From NCBI GenBank assembly GCA_963972195.1, contig CAXATH010000001.1:1-64000 (forward strand): 64,000 bases of DNA, given 5' to 3'. The DNA is from Litorimonas sp963972195 (GTDB lineage: Bacteria; Pseudomonadota; Alphaproteobacteria; Caulobacterales; Maricaulaceae). Of the stretch, positions 33,661 through 43,219 are shown piece by piece. The notes under the pieces are model-generated. The model saw only the letters and a program-made list of their open reading frames with translations, was not told the origin of the DNA and ran no database searches. Every line of letters begins with the position of its first letter. The stretch's first letter is position 1. The translations under genes and the position numbers were made by a program.

Positions 33661-34713
33661 ATGAAACTTCTCGTCACCGGCGGCGCGGGCTTTATTGGCT
33701 CAGCCGTTATAAGGCAGGCTATCACCGATGGGCACGACGTTGTTAACATTGACAAGTTAACCTATGCCGCGAACTTGGAAAGCCTACGCGATTTTACAAA
33801 CTCTCCGCAATACAGCTTCGAAAATGTTGATATTTGCGACAAGGAAGAAATTGATCGGGTTTTCTCTGAGCATGCCCCTCAGGGAATTATGCACTTGGCG
33901 GCTGAGTCGCATGTTGATCGCTCCATTGATGGTCCCGATGCATTCATGCAGACAAACATCATCGGCACGTTCAATCTTTTGCAAGCGGCCAGAAAGTATC
34001 GTGATCAGTTGCCGGCGGATTCCGCCGATGGTTTTCGTTTCCATCATGTTTCGACGGATGAGGTTTATGGCGATTTGAGTGAAACAGATCCGGCTTTTGA
34101 AGAAACGACCTCTTATGACCCGAGTTCGCCTTACTCTGCTTCAAAGGCAGCTTCGGATCACTTGGTCAGAGCTTGGGCCCGTACGTTCGGTCTACCAGTG
34201 CTGATAACGAATTGCTCCAACAATTATGGACCGTACCAGTTTCCCGAAAAACTTATTCCTGTCGTTATTTTAAAGGCTTTGCATGGCGAGCAAATTCCGG
34301 TTTACGGCAAAGGGGACAATATCCGCGACTGGCTCTACGTAGATGACCATGCAGACGCTCTTTTGGCGGTATTGCAAAGAGGAACTCCGGGCGAAACATA
34401 CAACATTGGCGGTAATAATGAACGTTCCAATCTGGAGCTCGTCACAACATTGTGTGGGATGATGGACGAAAAACTTTCCAAACCTGAAAAAACACATGAG
34501 GGCTTGATAGAGTTTGTAACGGATCGTCCAGGGCATGATCGGCGTTATGCGATTAATGCCAGCAAGATCGAATCAGAACTCGGGTGGGTTCCAAAAATCA
34601 CCTGGGATGAGGGTTTTCAGAAAACTTTGGACTGGTATATTGAGAATGAATGGTGGTGGCGACCTCTCGTAAAGGAGGGCGCTTTTGGGAAAAGAATTGG
34701 GCAAAAGTCCTGA
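33661..34713 (+). CDS. rmlB: dTDP-glucose 4,6-dehydratase
   Basis: Second enzyme of dTDP-rhamnose synthesis; an extended short-chain dehydrogenase using NAD. GGAGFIG at residues 7-13 binds the cofactor, the catalytic block STDEVYGD and the YSASKAASD tyrosine-lysine pair are intact. Length 350 residues is normal. A TGGAGA ribosome site precedes the ATG. Only three bases separate it from rmlD. Confidence 0.97.
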   Translation: MKLLVTGGAGFIGSAVIRQAITDGHDVVNIDKLTYAANLESLRDFTNSPQYSFENVDICDKEEIDRVFSEHAPQGIMHLAAESHVDRSIDGPDAFMQTNIIGTFNLLQAARKYRDQLPADSADGFRFHHVSTDEVYGDLSETDPAFEETTSYDPSSPYSASKAASDHLVRAWARTFGLPVLITNCSNNYGPYQFPEKLIPVVILKALHGEQIPVYGKGDNIRDWLYVDDHADALLAVLQRGTPGETYNIGGNNERSNLELVTTLCGMMDEKLSKPEKTHEGLIEFVTDRPGHDRRYAINASKIESELGWVPKITWDEGFQKTLDWYIENEWWWRPLVKEGAFGKRIGQKS

Positions 34714-34716
34714 TCC

Positions 34717-35619
34717 ATGGCGCACCATATTCTTGCATTCGGTAAGACGGGTCAATTGGGACGCGCGCTCATTGACCAGGCCGATCATTCTGATGTTTCG
34801 CTCGTCTCTATTTCACGTTCGGAATGTGATTTGGCTCAGACCGCTGACCGTGTGAGATCCTTTTTAGAGACACAAGACCGTCCCGATGCAGTTATTATAG
34901 CGGCCGCCTACACGGCTGTTGATTTGGCTGAAACAGAACGAGAGACTGCCTATGCCGTAAACCATCGGGCGCCAAAGGTGATTTCAGAATATTGTCGAGA
35001 GCAAGATATTCCGATGGTCTTTGTCTCTACAGATTACGTTTTCGATGGTAATAAAAGTTCACCATATTTGGAAACAGATAGGGTTGCGCCCATTAACGTT
35101 TACGGCGCCAGCAAACTGGCCGGGGAAGAGAGCGTAGGTGGGTCAGGATGCCGTCATGCGATCTTGCGGACATCTTGGGTTTTCGATGGTCAAGGCAAAA
35201 ACTTCTTCACCACAATGATGAAACTAGGCGAGACAAGAAGCGACTTAAACGTTGTCGCAGATCAGTATGGTCGTCCCACTTATGCCGCCGATTTAGCAAA
35301 CGCTGTCTATCTATCGGCGAAAGCCTTGATTGAGCGCAATAAAAGCGCTGAAGGTGTTTTCCATATCAGCGGAGCTGGGGACGTTACAAATTGGGCTGAA
35401 TTTGCAAAGCACATATTTGACCAAACAGCGTCAATGCGTTCTCATACAATGACCGTAAATTCTATTTCCTCTTCTGAATACCCTACTAAGGCCAAACGCC
35501 CGGACTACTCGGTGATGGACACTTCGAAATTTGAAAAGATACATAATGTCGTTATGCCAAACTGGACAGATGGATTAAACCGAGCCATTCATCACTATGT
35601 TAGCAACGCGAAGGACTAA
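34717..35619 (+). CDS. rmlD: dTDP-4-dehydrorhamnose reductase
   Basis: Final step to dTDP-L-rhamnose, with NADPH. GKTGQLGRAL near residues 9-18 is the nucleotide-binding loop, VFVSTDYVFDG and YGASKLAGE hold the catalytic threonine and Tyr-Lys pair, and RTSWVFDGQGKNFF the substrate region. The 300-residue length fits. It is flanked at 3 and 5 bp by rmlB and rmlA, so a single message is very likely. Confidence 0.96.
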   Translation: MAHHILAFGKTGQLGRALIDQADHSDVSLVSISRSECDLAQTADRVRSFLETQDRPDAVIIAAAYTAVDLAETERETAYAVNHRAPKVISEYCREQDIPMVFVSTDYVFDGNKSSPYLETDRVAPINVYGASKLAGEESVGGSGCRHAILRTSWVFDGQGKNFFTTMMKLGETRSDLNVVADQYGRPTYAADLANAVYLSAKALIERNKSAEGVFHISGAGDVTNWAEFAKHIFDQTASMRSHTMTVNSISSSEYPTKAKRPDYSVMDTSKFEKIHNVVMPNWTDGLNRAIHHYVSNAKD

Positions 35620-35624
35620 GTAGC

Positions 35625-36500
35625 ATGAAACGTAAGGGAATTATTCTCGCTGGTGGCACCGGAACTCGCTTGCATCCAAGTACGATTTCAGTCTCAAAGC
35701 AGCTTATGCCGGTTTATGATAAGCCGATGATCTATTATCCGATCAACATCCTTATCCAGGCTGGCATTCAGGAAGTTTTGATAATTACGACGCCGCACGA
35801 TCAGCCTGCATTTAAGAACCTTCTGCAGGACGGAAAACAATGGGGTATGGATATACAATATGCTGTCCAGCCCAGCCCAGACGGATTAGCCCAAGCCCTA
35901 ATTATCGCAGAAGACTTTCTCGACGGCTCACCTAGCGCATTGGTTCTGGGGGATAATTTGTTCTTTGGCGACGCCTTCAATATTTCAATTGATGATGCGT
36001 CCAGACATTTATCAGGCGCAACAGTTTTTGGGTATCGAGTTAAGGACCCAAGCGCGTATGGAGTTGTTGGTTTTGACGATAAGAAAAATGTCATTTCCCT
36101 TGTCGAGAAACCCGAAAAGCCGGCTTCTGACTATGCCGTGACGGGCCTTTATTTTTATGATGAACATGCCAGCGAGTATGCAAAGCAGGTCACGCCTTCA
36201 GCCCGCGGAGAATTAGAAATTACCGCCTTAAACCAAATTTATCTGGATAGGGGTGAACTACGGGTCAAATTACTTGATGATGGTACGACTTGGCTGGACA
36301 CAGGAACACATAAAACACTTTTACAAGCGGCTCAATTTGTCAGCGTTATAGAAGAGCGACAAGGACGGCGTATATGTTGCCCTGAGGTGACGGCTTACGA
36401 AAAAGGATGGATAAGCCGTGACGAACTCCTTTCTTTGGCGGCCCCATTAGAGAAAAGCGGTTACGGTAAATACCTCTTGAAAGTCGCGAATGAAAGGTGA
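35625..36500 (+). CDS. rmlA: Glucose-1-phosphate thymidylyltransferase
   Basis: First enzyme of the pathway, forming dTDP-glucose, normally feedback-inhibited by dTDP-rhamnose. The nucleotide-binding ILAGGTGTRLHP is at the N-terminus, then SKQLMPVYDKPMIYYP, VLGDNLFFG and a C-terminal TWLDTGTHKTLLQA. Length 291 residues is standard. The following alpha/beta-hydrolase may start four bases inside its end (GTGA overlap). Confidence 0.97.
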   Translation: MKRKGIILAGGTGTRLHPSTISVSKQLMPVYDKPMIYYPINILIQAGIQEVLIITTPHDQPAFKNLLQDGKQWGMDIQYAVQPSPDGLAQALIIAEDFLDGSPSALVLGDNLFFGDAFNISIDDASRHLSGATVFGYRVKDPSAYGVVGFDDKKNVISLVEKPEKPASDYAVTGLYFYDEHASEYAKQVTPSARGELEITALNQIYLDRGELRVKLLDDGTTWLDTGTHKTLLQAAQFVSVIEERQGRRICCPEVTAYEKGWISRDELLSLAAPLEKSGYGKYLLKVANER

Positions 36501-37594
36501 TTCGTGGGAACGGTTCGGCAGTAATGTCTAAGTTTTTCACCATTATAGGGGGCGTGCTAATCGCATTAGTGATCGGCGTAGTGGCCGCCTTATATTGGCC
36601 GGAAAAAACTTATCAACCTTTTCAAGTTTCAAAAGCTTATCAGACGCAGGCAGATAGTTTTTCCATTCCGCCGATGCCAGCTGACTGGGTCTGGTCTAGT
36701 TTTGAGGCGGGAGACGAGACCAGACTTAGGTGGGGTCATACCGGCAATTCTGGCACTTCCGATGTGACGCTTCTACTTATTCCTGGCTATACGGCGACCT
36801 TGGAGATGTATGGCGAGCATATTGATTTGCTCGCGGAACGAGGCTTTCATGTTGTCGGGCTTGATTTGCGCGGGCAGGGCGGGTCTGACCGTTATTTTGA
36901 TGACCGACCTGAGAAGCTCTGGGTGGATGACTTTTCCACTTATTCGGATGACGTTGCTGGTTTTATTCAATCCCTAAATTTCAGTTCGGATCATTTAGTC
37001 ATACCCATTGCCATTTCTTTTGGCGGACATGTGGCCATACGTATGGCAATGGAACACGAAGGAATTGTTGACGGACTGGTTTTGGTCGCGCCTGCTATTC
37101 AGCCCAAGGCTGGGAATTATGAATTTGATCAGGCGCTAATTCTAATGAATTTCATGCGAAAAATAGGACTGTCCGAACGATACGTGATTGGCGGGGGTGA
37201 CTGGAAACCAGTAGGCCAAGATTATTCGGTTGCTGGAATTGAGTGGTGCAGTTCCGAACCTAAACGCCTTTTCTTACGGGACGCTGTCTTCACCAATAAC
37301 GCGGCTCTCAGGGTGGGAGGGGTGACTAATCAATGGGGCGCCGAATTTTTCGAAAGCAGTCAGTTAATAAGGCAGCCGGGAAGGCTGAATAACGTCGATA
37401 TTCCTATTTTAATGTTTTCAGCGGGTCGGGATGATTTTGTTTCGACCGAAGTTAATGAGACGGTCTGCGACAAGACTTTGCCCCAGTGTAAAAACATACA
37501 CTATCCTGAAACGGGACATTGCCTGCCTCAGGAAACCGACGACGTCGTTTTTGATATCTTGAAGACCATAGAAAGCTTTGCACTAAAGCTTTAA
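36497..37594 (+). CDS. Membrane-anchored alpha/beta-hydrolase
   Basis: A hydrolase with one N-terminal hydrophobic helix (FFTIIGGVLIALVIGVVAAL) that anchors it or acts as a signal, then a monoacylglycerol-lipase-like core: LLIPGYTATLEMYGEH, GLDLRGQGGSDR, and AISFGGHVA in the nucleophile position, with a C-terminal PETGHCLP histidine. The start is either the GTG overlapping the rmlA stop (365 residues) or the ATG at 36524 (356 residues), which I find slightly more natural. Possible role in cell-surface glycan or lipid trimming; not proven. Confidence 0.82.
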   Translation: MIRGNGSAVMSKFFTIIGGVLIALVIGVVAALYWPEKTYQPFQVSKAYQTQADSFSIPPMPADWVWSSFEAGDETRLRWGHTGNSGTSDVTLLLIPGYTATLEMYGEHIDLLAERGFHVVGLDLRGQGGSDRYFDDRPEKLWVDDFSTYSDDVAGFIQSLNFSSDHLVIPIAISFGGHVAIRMAMEHEGIVDGLVLVAPAIQPKAGNYEFDQALILMNFMRKIGLSERYVIGGGDWKPVGQDYSVAGIEWCSSEPKRLFLRDAVFTNNAALRVGGVTNQWGAEFFESSQLIRQPGRLNNVDIPILMFSAGRDDFVSTEVNETVCDKTLPQCKNIHYPETGHCLPQETDDVVFDILKTIESFALKL

Positions 37595-37620
37595 GGTTGA
37601 GAATTAAGCCGCTTAAAAGA

Positions 37621-39222
37621 CTAAACTTTAAAGAAGTCGGGCATGTTGCCGGCGAAGCCCGTATCTTTGTTCTGTGGAAGGCCGTTGCGATCCCGACCTT
37701 TATTTGAAGGCTTGCCCTTGGAAGTATGTTTCTTGTCAGACGATTTTTTGTCTGATGGTTTTGATTCCGATTTCGATCTTTTCTTCTTACTGTCCTGTCT
37801 GGAGGATTCAGAACTTTGTTCAGTTTCTTTGACCTTAGTCGGGGCTTTGCGCCGAGACGATTTCTCCTTCTTTTCTTCATTGGGTTTACTAGAAGAATCA
37901 GAAGATTTGCTGCTCTTATCTTGAGTGTCACTTTTAGAGCCGCTGCGTTTACGCCCCGAACTCTTATCGCCATGGCGGCCTTTGCGTTCGCCTTTACGCC
38001 CACGACCTTTTTGGCGTTCCCCGCCTTTCGGGAAATCTTCAATGCCGGGAACCTCAATCTCTTCGATACCATCAACTTTTAAGAGGTTTAGAATGTCTTG
38101 ATAGTTATTTTCGTCTAATCGGGCGACGAGCATGATGGTGTCACCTTCGCGTCCGGCCCGGCCTGTTCGGCCAATCCTGTGGATATAATCCTCTGAATGA
38201 TTGGGGACGTCATAATTGAAGACATGACTGACGCTTGGAACATCCAATCCCCGGGCCGCCACATCACTGGCGACCAGATATTTTATTTCGCCATTTTTGA
38301 ACTTGTCTAGCGTCTCGGTGCGAAGGGACTGGGACAGATCGCCGTGAATAGGGGCGGCCGATTCGCCATGAACCGTCAGTGATTTAGCAACGATATCGAC
38401 GTCGCGTTTGCGATTGCAGAAGATAATCCCGTTGTCGACCTCTTCCTGATCCATGATCCAACGAAGTGTCGTGCGTTTCTGCTTGTGATCTGAGGACGGC
38501 ATGCGAATGATGCGTTGGCGTACCGTTTCTGCAGCTGTCGACTGACGGGCAATTTGAACAGTTGCGGGCTGGTGAAGGAATTGGTCTACTAAGCGCTTGA
38601 TTTCGTTTGGCATGGTCGCCGAGAAAAATAGGACCTGACGCGTAAACGGGGTCATTTTGAAAATTTTCTCGATATCTGGGATAAATCCCATATCAAGCAT
38701 ACGGTCCGCTTCATCAACAACAAGGGTCTGTACGCCCGTCATTAAGATTTTACCGCGTTCAAACTGATCCAAAAGTCGTCCCGGCGTCGCAATTAGAATA
38801 TCCACGCCTTTTGAAAGTTTGCGGTCTTGTTCCGCAAAGCTTACGCCGCCAATTAAGAGCGCCATTTCAAGCTTAAGATACTTACCGTATTGCTCAACAT
38901 TTTCTGCGACTTGAGCAGCGAGTTCCCGCGTCGGGCAAATGATAAGGCAGCGCGGCATACGCGCTCGTGCGCGGCCTTTTTCCAACTTGTGCAAGGTTGG
39001 GAGCACAAAGGCGCCGGTTTTACCTGTGCCCGTCTGAGCAATACCCAGAACGTCGCGCTGCTTCATGGCGGCAGGAATAGAGCGGGCCTGAATAGGAGTC
39101 GGCTTTTCATAGCCCATATCCCCGAGGGCCTTCAGGATTTTAGGCGCGAGGCCTAGCTCCTTAAAGGTAATCGTGATTTCTTCGTCCGCTGGGACTTCTT
39201 CAATATCTTCGGAGGCGCTCAA
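37621..39222 (-). CDS. DEAD-box RNA helicase (RhlE-like) with long charged tail
   Basis: ATP-dependent RNA helicase: Q motif YEKPTPIQARSIPA, Walker A AQTGTGKT, DEAD in VVDEADRMLD, SAT in FFSATMPNEI and HRIGRTGRAG all present in the first 380 residues. The remaining tail, about 130 residues from 400 to 533, is almost wholly lysine, serine, arginine and acidic residues, a disordered RNA-binding extension. Such helicases act in rRNA processing, mRNA decay and cold growth. It is a lone gene, convergent with the preceding hydrolase. Confidence 0.95.
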   Translation of the reverse strand: MSASEDIEEVPADEEITITFKELGLAPKILKALGDMGYEKPTPIQARSIPAAMKQRDVLGIAQTGTGKTGAFVLPTLHKLEKGRARARMPRCLIICPTRELAAQVAENVEQYGKYLKLEMALLIGGVSFAEQDRKLSKGVDILIATPGRLLDQFERGKILMTGVQTLVVDEADRMLDMGFIPDIEKIFKMTPFTRQVLFFSATMPNEIKRLVDQFLHQPATVQIARQSTAAETVRQRIIRMPSSDHKQKRTTLRWIMDQEEVDNGIIFCNRKRDVDIVAKSLTVHGESAAPIHGDLSQSLRTETLDKFKNGEIKYLVASDVAARGLDVPSVSHVFNYDVPNHSEDYIHRIGRTGRAGREGDTIMLVARLDENNYQDILNLLKVDGIEEIEVPGIEDFPKGGERQKGRGRKGERKGRHGDKSSGRKRSGSKSDTQDKSSKSSDSSSKPNEEKKEKSSRRKAPTKVKETEQSSESSRQDSKKKRSKSESKPSDKKSSDKKHTSKGKPSNKGRDRNGLPQNKDTGFAGNMPDFFKV

Positions 39223-39314
39223 ACAGTGTCAACTTTTCGACAAATAATGGCGGCTATATCCGCCCGTTTCTTCTGCGCGCAACATATACAGGCAAAGCCC
39301 TACGTCAAGTCGAG

Positions 39315-39956
39315 TCATCTGCTTGAGTTTTCTCCTAATAATGCGCTTACTGGAATGGTCATTTTTGGAAAATGAGCGACTTGTTCAAGAGCAGATGAAA
39401 GCCGGCGTTGGTATTGGGCCCGGGGGATTTCAATTCCTCCGAGACTGGCCAAGTGTGGCGTCAGGAATTGAGTGTCTAAAAGAGTAAAGCCTGCCCCTGT
39501 CAGAGCATGGACCAGAGCAACGAGGGCCACTTTACTCGCATTGGTTTTGTCAGAGAACATGCTCTCGCCGAAATAGGCGCCTCCTAAGCAAACGCCATAT
39601 AGGCCGCCGACAAGGTCCTCTCCCTCATAAACACCAACAGAATAGGCACATTCGGCTTGATGTAGAGCGATATAGAGGTGCTCCAAACCTTCGCTGATCC
39701 AAGTGCTTTCCCGCCCCTCATCGGGAGCCGCGCAAGCCCGGATTACCGACACGAAATCATTATTGTATCTGACGGTCCATTTCGATTTACGAATAAACTT
39801 CCGCAAGGACCGAGAGACATGTAAACCATCTACTGGGATGATGCCGCGTTGGTCGGGGTCCATTAGAAAAACCTGCGTGTCCGACCGGGAATCCGACATC
39901 GGAAATACCCCGCGCCGGTAACATTCCAATAAGGCAGAGGGCCCAAAGGTGTTCAT
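39315..39956 (-). CDS. aat: Leucyl/phenylalanyl-tRNA-protein transferase
   Basis: Adds leucine or phenylalanine from tRNA to proteins with N-terminal lysine or arginine, marking them for ClpS-ClpAP degradation (the N-end rule). The 213-residue protein carries YRRGVFPMSD, the motif YSVGVYEGEDLVGGLYGVCLGG and FGESMFSDKTNASKVAL. It is the last gene of the carotenoid chain, overlapping crtZ by four bases; the functional link is probably only transcriptional. Confidence 0.95.
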   Translation of the reverse strand: MNTFGPSALLECYRRGVFPMSDSRSDTQVFLMDPDQRGIIPVDGLHVSRSLRKFIRKSKWTVRYNNDFVSVIRACAAPDEGRESTWISEGLEHLYIALHQAECAYSVGVYEGEDLVGGLYGVCLGGAYFGESMFSDKTNASKVALVALVHALTGAGFTLLDTQFLTPHLASLGGIEIPRAQYQRRLSSALEQVAHFPKMTIPVSALLGENSSR

Positions 39957-40435
39957 GAAATCGTCTTGCGTTGATTTGTTTTCAGCTCTGCTTTGAGTTT
40001 ACGAACATCTCCGGCGTATAGAAAACCGAAGGACACTGCACCGTCGCGTTGGTGCGTTGCATGGTGAAGGCGATGTGCCTGGACTAATCGTTTCAAATAG
40101 CCGCCTTTTGTATGAATGAAAAACGGCCACCTTTGATGGACCAGTCCATCATGAACGATGCCGTAGAGTACACCATAAATTGTTAGTCCTAGTCCGACCA
40201 ACCAAAGCGACGGATGTCCCATAGACCCGAAAATAAATAAGCTTGCCGCAATGGCGCTAAAGCAGACGGCGTAAAGGTCATTCTTTTCAAACACGCCTTG
40301 GGTTTCAATATGGTGGCTCTTATGCCAGCTCCATCCCCAACGGGAATGCATAACATATTTATGAATAACCCAAGCGAAGATTTCCATTCCGGCAATGCTT
40401 ACGATGACGATAATGGCCGCAATATACCAGCTCAT
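39953..40435 (-). CDS. crtZ: Beta-carotene hydroxylase
   Basis: Di-iron membrane enzyme that adds the 3-hydroxyl groups to beta-carotene rings, giving zeaxanthin or, on ketolated substrate, astaxanthin. The histidine boxes are clear in the 160 residues: HKYVMH (25-30), HKSHH (38-42), HDGLVHQRW and HRLHHATH. Four membrane helices. The start overlaps the end of crtW by four bases (ATGA), so the two ring-modifying enzymes are translated together. Confidence 0.95.
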   Translation of the reverse strand: MSWYIAAIIVIVSIAGMEIFAWVIHKYVMHSRWGWSWHKSHHIETQGVFEKNDLYAVCFSAIAASLFIFGSMGHPSLWLVGLGLTIYGVLYGIVHDGLVHQRWPFFIHTKGGYLKRLVQAHRLHHATHQRDGAVSFGFLYAGDVRKLKAELKTNQRKTIS

Positions 40436-41181
40436 GATGAACTCTTTTCAAACTTTCGGGACGGCAAGCGCCACCACGGTTCGTGCGGGAACAAGTGGTG
40501 CTCATGGTGGTAACCGAAGTGAAAACAGGTAAGCAGTGAAAGCCAGCGCGGATAGCTATTCGTACGGGCGTTATGGTGATCAGCAAATTCGCCGGCGTGT
40601 CTATGAGTGAGATAGGTCCCGAAGTAAAATAGCTGAACAGACGACAATATTGCGGGAACAGCCCACATCACGATGGTGTTGAGATAGCTTGCGCCAAATA
40701 TAAAAATATAGGCGAGTGTAAATCCGACGAGAACGAGAAGCTGTTTCCAGCCGAAATATTGCGTGAAGAATTTCACATACCACGGCCAAAACTGATGAGG
40801 GTTATCAAGATTAAAATCTGGGTCCCCGTCACGGCCTGAATTATCGTGATGGGCGTGATGGGCCGCCCGCATGTGCTTCCAATTAAACCCGGCATAGATA
40901 AACATTATTCCAGTTCCGAGTACTGCGTTAATTTTCGGCCTGTTCGGCGCGAAAGAGCCGTGCATGGTGTCATGGGCAACAATGAACATACCCGTATAGA
41001 GCCAGCATTGCAGCACAATCAAACCAAGCGTTTGCCACAACGGGGCGCTTAGAGAGTAGAAAAAGACACTATAAACATGCACTACAGCCCACGAAACCAC
41101 GACGAGGAGTCCGAGGGGGAGCCCCCAATTCACTCGCCGGGACACTAACTTGTCCGAGGCTGATTTTACGCCTGCGTTCAC
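40432..41181 (-). CDS. crtW: Beta-carotene ketolase
   Basis: Membrane di-iron oxygenase of the desaturase superfamily that adds 4-keto groups to beta-carotene. Histidine boxes HDTMHG (70-74), HMRAAHHAHH (103-112) and FHFGYHHEHHLFP near the C-terminus match CrtW. The 249-residue length and the RDGDPDFN stretch fit bacterial ketolases. It overlaps the ABC permease stop by one base and crtZ by four. With CrtZ this predicts astaxanthin-type pigment, given beta-carotene made by genes outside the window. Confidence 0.93.
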   Translation of the reverse strand: MNAGVKSASDKLVSRRVNWGLPLGLLVVVSWAVVHVYSVFFYSLSAPLWQTLGLIVLQCWLYTGMFIVAHDTMHGSFAPNRPKINAVLGTGIMFIYAGFNWKHMRAAHHAHHDNSGRDGDPDFNLDNPHQFWPWYVKFFTQYFGWKQLLVLVGFTLAYIFIFGASYLNTIVMWAVPAILSSVQLFYFGTYLTHRHAGEFADHHNARTNSYPRWLSLLTCFHFGYHHEHHLFPHEPWWRLPSRKFEKSSS

Positions 41182-42269
41182 TACACTCTCATTAGTTTAT
41201 GCGATAATATTGCCGCTATTCCCAATAGCACAAATGCTGACACAAATATAACGGTCCACACAGGCCAAAGAGACAAGACGGATTGTCCCCGTGCGAGCAG
41301 GCCGTAATATGCTTCTATCACCCAGTAATTTGGCGTAGCGATACCCGCATTTTGCAACCACCCGGGCATCATGAAACGCGGCACCATAGAGCCGCCGACG
41401 GCCGAGAGTAGCAATACAATAAAGGTCGAGACTGTATGCATCTGGGTCTGTGTCGTGCAAAGTGCGGCCGTGAAAAGCGCAAGGCCTGCTGCAAGCATAG
41501 CTGTGCCGATTGAGGCTAGAACCAGTCCGCCTAGGAAAGGCAGAAGCTGAACGCCAAAAAACAAGTTTGCGACCGCAATGATAACCGAAGCTTGCGATAC
41601 TCCTATCAACGTTAGAAACAAAAACTTTCCCGTCAGCATGGCCATAGCGCTGCTTGGGCCAACCATTAAGCGCTCTGATATTCCGGATCGTCTTTCATCT
41701 ATTGATATTGAGGCGCCCTGCATGGCTGCGAACATAAGAAATAAGATGGCCGTCGCCCCGATATAGTAGGTGACGGATTTATCCGAGGAAGAGTCGACCT
41801 TTGATGTTTCGGGAAGGGCCGAGATTGTTGTAAAAATCTCCTGACTTGCCCCGCTTTTATCTGCCAGAATTTGGCGGATTTGACCTTTCACAACAGTGGC
41901 GGCAACTTTGCGGCTCGGGTCCTCCACAATTGTTAATTGGGGCAGGGTAGCGCTCTGGGGAGAGATTAACACGCCCACATCCGCCTGACCGAGTTTGACT
42001 TGTTGTTTTACGTCTCCGCCTGACCATTTCTCATTCTCGAGAATGTCAAAGGTGGCCTCATCCCGAAGGGTGTCCGCCACTGCTATGACGGCTGGATCGT
42101 CTCCGATTGCTGAGAAAGCCACACGCAAATCCAAAGACCCCCCGGAGGCTGTAGAAAAAATCGCGGCAAATATCGCAAATATAAACCCCGGTAGGACAAA
42201 GGCTAATATTAAAGAGCCTTTGTCACGCCAGAGCCTAAGAGCCATCATCTTAAGGACCGCATAAATCAT
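41181..42269 (-). CDS. ABC-2 type exporter permease
   Basis: A 362-residue permease of the ABC-2 class: one N-terminal helix (GSLILAFVLPGFIFAIFAA), a large extracytoplasmic domain of about 140 residues, then five helices, with the DERRSGISERLMVGP loop at about 215. This DrrB/YhfP-like layout exports lipophilic substances or drugs. It overlaps the ATPase gene by four bases and crtW by one, placing the exporter inside the carotenoid operon. The substrate could be a carotenoid or lipid, but this is inference. Confidence 0.88.
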   Translation of the reverse strand: MIYAVLKMMALRLWRDKGSLILAFVLPGFIFAIFAAIFSTASGGSLDLRVAFSAIGDDPAVIAVADTLRDEATFDILENEKWSGGDVKQQVKLGQADVGVLISPQSATLPQLTIVEDPSRKVAATVVKGQIRQILADKSGASQEIFTTISALPETSKVDSSSDKSVTYYIGATAILFLMFAAMQGASISIDERRSGISERLMVGPSSAMAMLTGKFLFLTLIGVSQASVIIAVANLFFGVQLLPFLGGLVLASIGTAMLAAGLALFTAALCTTQTQMHTVSTFIVLLLSAVGGSMVPRFMMPGWLQNAGIATPNYWVIEAYYGLLARGQSVLSLWPVWTVIFVSAFVLLGIAAILSHKLMRV

Positions 42270-43219
42270 TCCCTCAGTCCTTTATCGGCTTCGAGATGAT
42301 GCATTAGAGCCGAAAGACCAGGGCGGCGGATAGAAATTTCCCTTATACTTTCTGTCTGTTCATTCAGAGCTTCAACCAATTCAGACATAAATGCGGTCTT
42401 ACCTAGGTGGGTGACGGCTGTCCAAGAATTGACTGATCCGTATCGTTCAAACTTAAACGGGCGTATCGCCTCAATAGTTTCCGAAGACGGAGGGCTGGCA
42501 AATCGGAGAACAATATCTTGCACGTCTCCAAATTGCTGCGACAAAATGTTGGGCGGGGAGTCAAATGCTAGCCTTTGACCTTCCGAGAGGAGCAAAACCT
42601 TATCGCAAAGTGTCTCGGCTTCGTCGAGTTCATGCGTGACAAGAATAACCGCTCTGCCCTGCTCAGCCTGCCGGCGGGCTAATTTGTGTACTTCGTCTCG
42701 TGCCGGAATATCCACCCCGGCAGTGGGCTCATCAAAAATAACGAGAGCCGGGTCATGCATAATAGCGGCTGCGACATTGATGCGCCGCTTCATACCGCCA
42801 GACAAATCCTGAACAAGGCTGCCTGCTTTTGAAGTCAAACCGACCGCGCCTAAAGCACTCTCAATGCCTAGAATACGTTTGGCAGGCTTCACACCAAGTA
42901 AACGGGCGATGACATCGAGGTTCTCTCTCGCAGTAAGTTTGGGGTAAAGGCCAATTTCCTGAGGGACTAGGCCTATTTTACGGCGTCGATCCTGCCCACG
43001 TTTTAAGATTTGCCCTTCAACGAGAATCTGACCTGTCGATTTAACCCTGCCGCAGAGGGCTTTTATCAAGCTTGTTTTCCCGGCGCCGTTTGGTCCTATT
43101 ACGCCAATCAATTCGCCTTTCTGGATTGACAGGTTCAGGCTTTTTAGGGCCTGAAACTCTCCATAGGTGACGCTAAGATCTTTGACCTCGAGTGAAGGGG
43201 TATCGGCATGAGACATCAC
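42266..43219 (-). CDS. ABC transporter ATP-binding protein
   Basis: Drives the ABC-2 permease that follows. Walker A GPNGAGKTS, signature DLSGGMKRRI, Walker B LVIFDEPTAGVD and the switch histidine in LVTHELDEA are complete. A C-terminal domain of about 90 residues follows the nucleotide-binding domain, as in DrrA/CcmA-type subunits. It overlaps the polyprenyl synthase gene by one base (TAATG), so it is coupled to isoprenoid genes on both sides. Confidence 0.93.
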   Translation of the reverse strand: MMSHADTPSLEVKDLSVTYGEFQALKSLNLSIQKGELIGVIGPNGAGKTSLIKALCGRVKSTGQILVEGQILKRGQDRRRKIGLVPQEIGLYPKLTARENLDVIARLLGVKPAKRILGIESALGAVGLTSKAGSLVQDLSGGMKRRINVAAAIMHDPALVIFDEPTAGVDIPARDEVHKLARRQAEQGRAVILVTHELDEAETLCDKVLLLSEGQRLAFDSPPNILSQQFGDVQDIVLRFASPPSSETIEAIRPFKFERYGSVNSWTAVTHLGKTAFMSELVEALNEQTESIREISIRRPGLSALMHHLEADKGLRE

